A stretch of 64,000 bases of DNA from Parelaphostrongylus tenuis (Eukaryota > Nematoda > Chromadorea > Rhabditida > Metastrongylidae), in contig JAHQIW010000291.1 of the NCBI GenBank assembly GCA_019055375.1, positions 62,001 to 126,000 on the forward strand, written 5' to 3'. The translations under genes and the position numbers were made by a program. Under the pieces are notes generated by a model. That model did not search any database, had not been told where the DNA came from, and saw only the letters and a list, made by a program, of their open reading frames with translations. Shown one piece after another: positions 62,373 to 64,000 of the stretch; the stretch's first letter is position 1, and each line of letters starts with the position of its first letter.

Positions 62373-62833
62373 CCACTCAATTTTTACGAGTGACTATCGA
62401 TCAACCTTGGCATTAAGCAATTAATTATTTTTCTCTGAAGGAAAAATTAAGAAAACCCATAACAAAATCCTTTTTTACTCTATTTTCAACTTATATTTTT
62501 TCTTATTTTATATTTCGAATTAACTAACAGGCTCAGACATGTTGTCATTTCCCCACAGTATTTACTATTCTTTCCTCGCAAGCCCCAACCCGCGGGTTAT
62601 ATGGTAGAAATTATCTTGGCAGCCGACGTCGTTTCAGGAAAGTCTCGCCTCCTTCTCAGCCTAGAAGAATCGGGTTGCCTACAACCGAGGGAGTCAGCGT
62701 CAAACACCTTCAATTGCCTTACGGGGAAAAACTGTGCACTTCGAGCGATGACGAAGTTAATGGATTGCCTGCACTGTGAGGAAAATATATCATAAAGATA
62801 TAACCAGTGATGTCGAGTGATGTGCAAAACTTC

Positions 62834-62907
62834 TTGCGTCAGGCGGGATTCGAACCCGCATCTCACTCTATCCGAGAGCGCGTGCTTTAACCTGTTGTAC
62901 TAACGAC
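62834..62907 (-). repeat. tRNA-like SINE head, family A
   Basis: On the minus strand the T arm is perfect (gcggg ttcgaat cccgc) and 'gcgtc' ends can pair. The A box is diverged ('ttagtacaacaggttaaagc') and the 3' flank 'gttttgcacatcactcgaca' is the family A tail. It is therefore a repeat rather than a tRNA gene. Confidence 0.6.
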
Positions 62908-63059
62908 GCCCTTATGCTATACTGTAATATAAAGAATGTCACGCCCGCTCATCGAGAAGTATGGACTTAGATAGCATAATAAAGAAAGAATATTTTAAAA
63001 AAACCGATTTAATTCATTAAAGAAAAGACGAGTTTTAGAGAAGGGAATTCGATGCTGAA

Positions 63060-63197
63060 GGACCGGAAGGGAGAACAAGGAGGAAGAGGAGGAGGAAGAG
63101 ACGGAGAAAGAGGAGGAGGGAAGAGGAGGAGGAAGATGAGGAGGAAGAGACAAAGAAAGAGGAGGAGAAAGAGGAGAACGAGGGGGAGGGGGGAAGT
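63060..63197. repeat. Purine-rich (AGG)n tract
   Basis: About 135 bases of A and G built from gga, aga and agg triplets. The Arg/Gly/Glu-rich translation of this strand is an artefact of the repeat. Confidence 0.9.
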
Positions 63198-63764
63198 GAG
63201 TCAGCCCACGATGATGAACTTTGAGTCGACTGATAGGATACTAGTGCCTGACTCATCGATGCCCTACAATTTCATCCGGGTGAAATTATGTAGTAGAAAC
63301 GCCTGATCGCCTTTAAAAAACGAAGTTCCACTAGAAGTTTTTCTCTCTTCACACTCGAATGAAACAAAATGAGAGTAAGGAGAAAGAGCACCAAATATCC
63401 AACATTATCCAGACTCGATGGATCGACTGCAGATTCAGGGAAATTTCCTCCTCTCCCAAGATGGCAACTTCCCCAGATTTTGGCTTGAACTACTCACTCT
63501 GAACTGTGTTAAGACATTTCTAGAGAGTTTTCCGGAGTAGTAGATTAAAATGTCCAGCAGACAGGCCACGCCTAAACCAGCAGTACCTCTCAGGTACCAG
63601 TCGACAATATTGCTCAAACGGCCGACTGGTGACCCAGTCGATATCACCATTGCTCCACGGCCAATCGTAAAGGCCCTTTAAATTGGCCGTCGGTCAGATA
63701 TGCGCGGTTTCGTCATGCGAATTTCTGCATCGCTACGAGCAAGTCTTTTTTCCCCTAATCGGAC

Positions 63765-63965
63765 GTAATTATACATATACCATATATACGTACATATATA
63801 CGTATATATACATGTATATGTACATATATATGTACATATATATACATATATTCGTATATATATATGCGCATATATTATTACATACGTACAAATACAATGT
63901 GTGCATGTATATACATGCATATACATGTGTACATACACGCTTATATATGCGTATAAATTTGTACG
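63765..63965. repeat. (TATAYACA)n-type microsatellite
   Basis: About 200 bases of alternating pyrimidine-purine sequence (tatacatatata, tacgtacata). The apparent Tyr/Ile/Cys-rich open frames on the minus strand are products of this repeat. Confidence 0.9.
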
Positions 63966-64000
63966 CATGCATTTCAATGCGTGTACACGTACATATACTT

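Larger units (their letters stand above)
60968..64000. other. Gene-free right flank
   Basis: No conserved gene is seen upstream of the PRELID3-like start. The region holds a family B SINE, a repeat shared with 955-1085, purine tracts, a tRNA-like copy and a long TATACA-type microsatellite. The stretch 61680-62200 has nothing recognisable. Confidence 0.55.

Noticed and set aside
62834..62907. Functional tRNA gene with a perfect T arm
   Set aside because: The A box is diverged and the 3' flank is the repeat tail shared with 26590 and 47962.
63052..63306. Arg/Gly-rich 84-codon frame, resembling an RGG protein
   Set aside because: It is a purine-triplet repeat with no splice or codon context.
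63678..63977. Tyr/Ile/Cys-rich open frames of 67-99 codons on the minus strand
   Set aside because: They are translations of a TATACA-type microsatellite.

Overview
The window is nuclear DNA of a parasitic nematode. Five conserved, intron-rich genes can be joined exon by exon in frame, and their predicted proteins resemble Caenorhabditis proteins. The introns have nematode-style 3' splice sites (tttcag). Introns and spacers are swollen by interspersed repeats, including a hookworm-type mariner relic, tRNA-derived SINEs and many foldback elements. This is typical of strongylid (hookworm-like) genomes. The species is inferred and cannot be fixed from the sequence alone.

Layout. 1-4717: no gene seen. 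4718-20029 (+): protein kinase D family gene, dkf-1-like, 20 phase-consistent exons, 741 aa. 20416-22850 (-): proteasome beta-2 subunit, pbs-2, 6 exons, 277 aa, tail-to-tail with dkf-1. 22851-31440: about 8.6 kb of repeats. 31687-47230 (-): coiled-coil gene read as the LIN-5/NuMA homologue. Its N-terminal half is well resolved and its 3' end is uncertain. 48164-56558 (+): METTL17/Rsm22-like mitochondrial ribosome assembly factor, divergent from lin-5 across a 933-bp spacer. 57034-60967 (-): PRELID3/slowmo-type PRELI protein, 198 aa, tail-to-tail with METTL17. 60968-64000: repeats and simple-sequence DNA.

The genes do not form one pathway. They are housekeeping or cell-division functions: DAG signalling, proteolysis, spindle positioning, mitochondrial translation and mitochondrial lipid transfer. 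No operon-like close same-strand spacing is seen; the pairs are convergent or divergent.

The most unusual material is in the repeats. Several elements are inverted repeats whose two arms each contain a tRNA-like sequence with A and B boxes, arranged head to head (best at 11406-11812, also 55565-55940 and 59235-59640). Other families are terminal-inverted-repeat elements built from degenerate internal units, foldbacks that nest in one another, a foldback made from the start of a mariner transposase, and three tRNA-headed SINE families.
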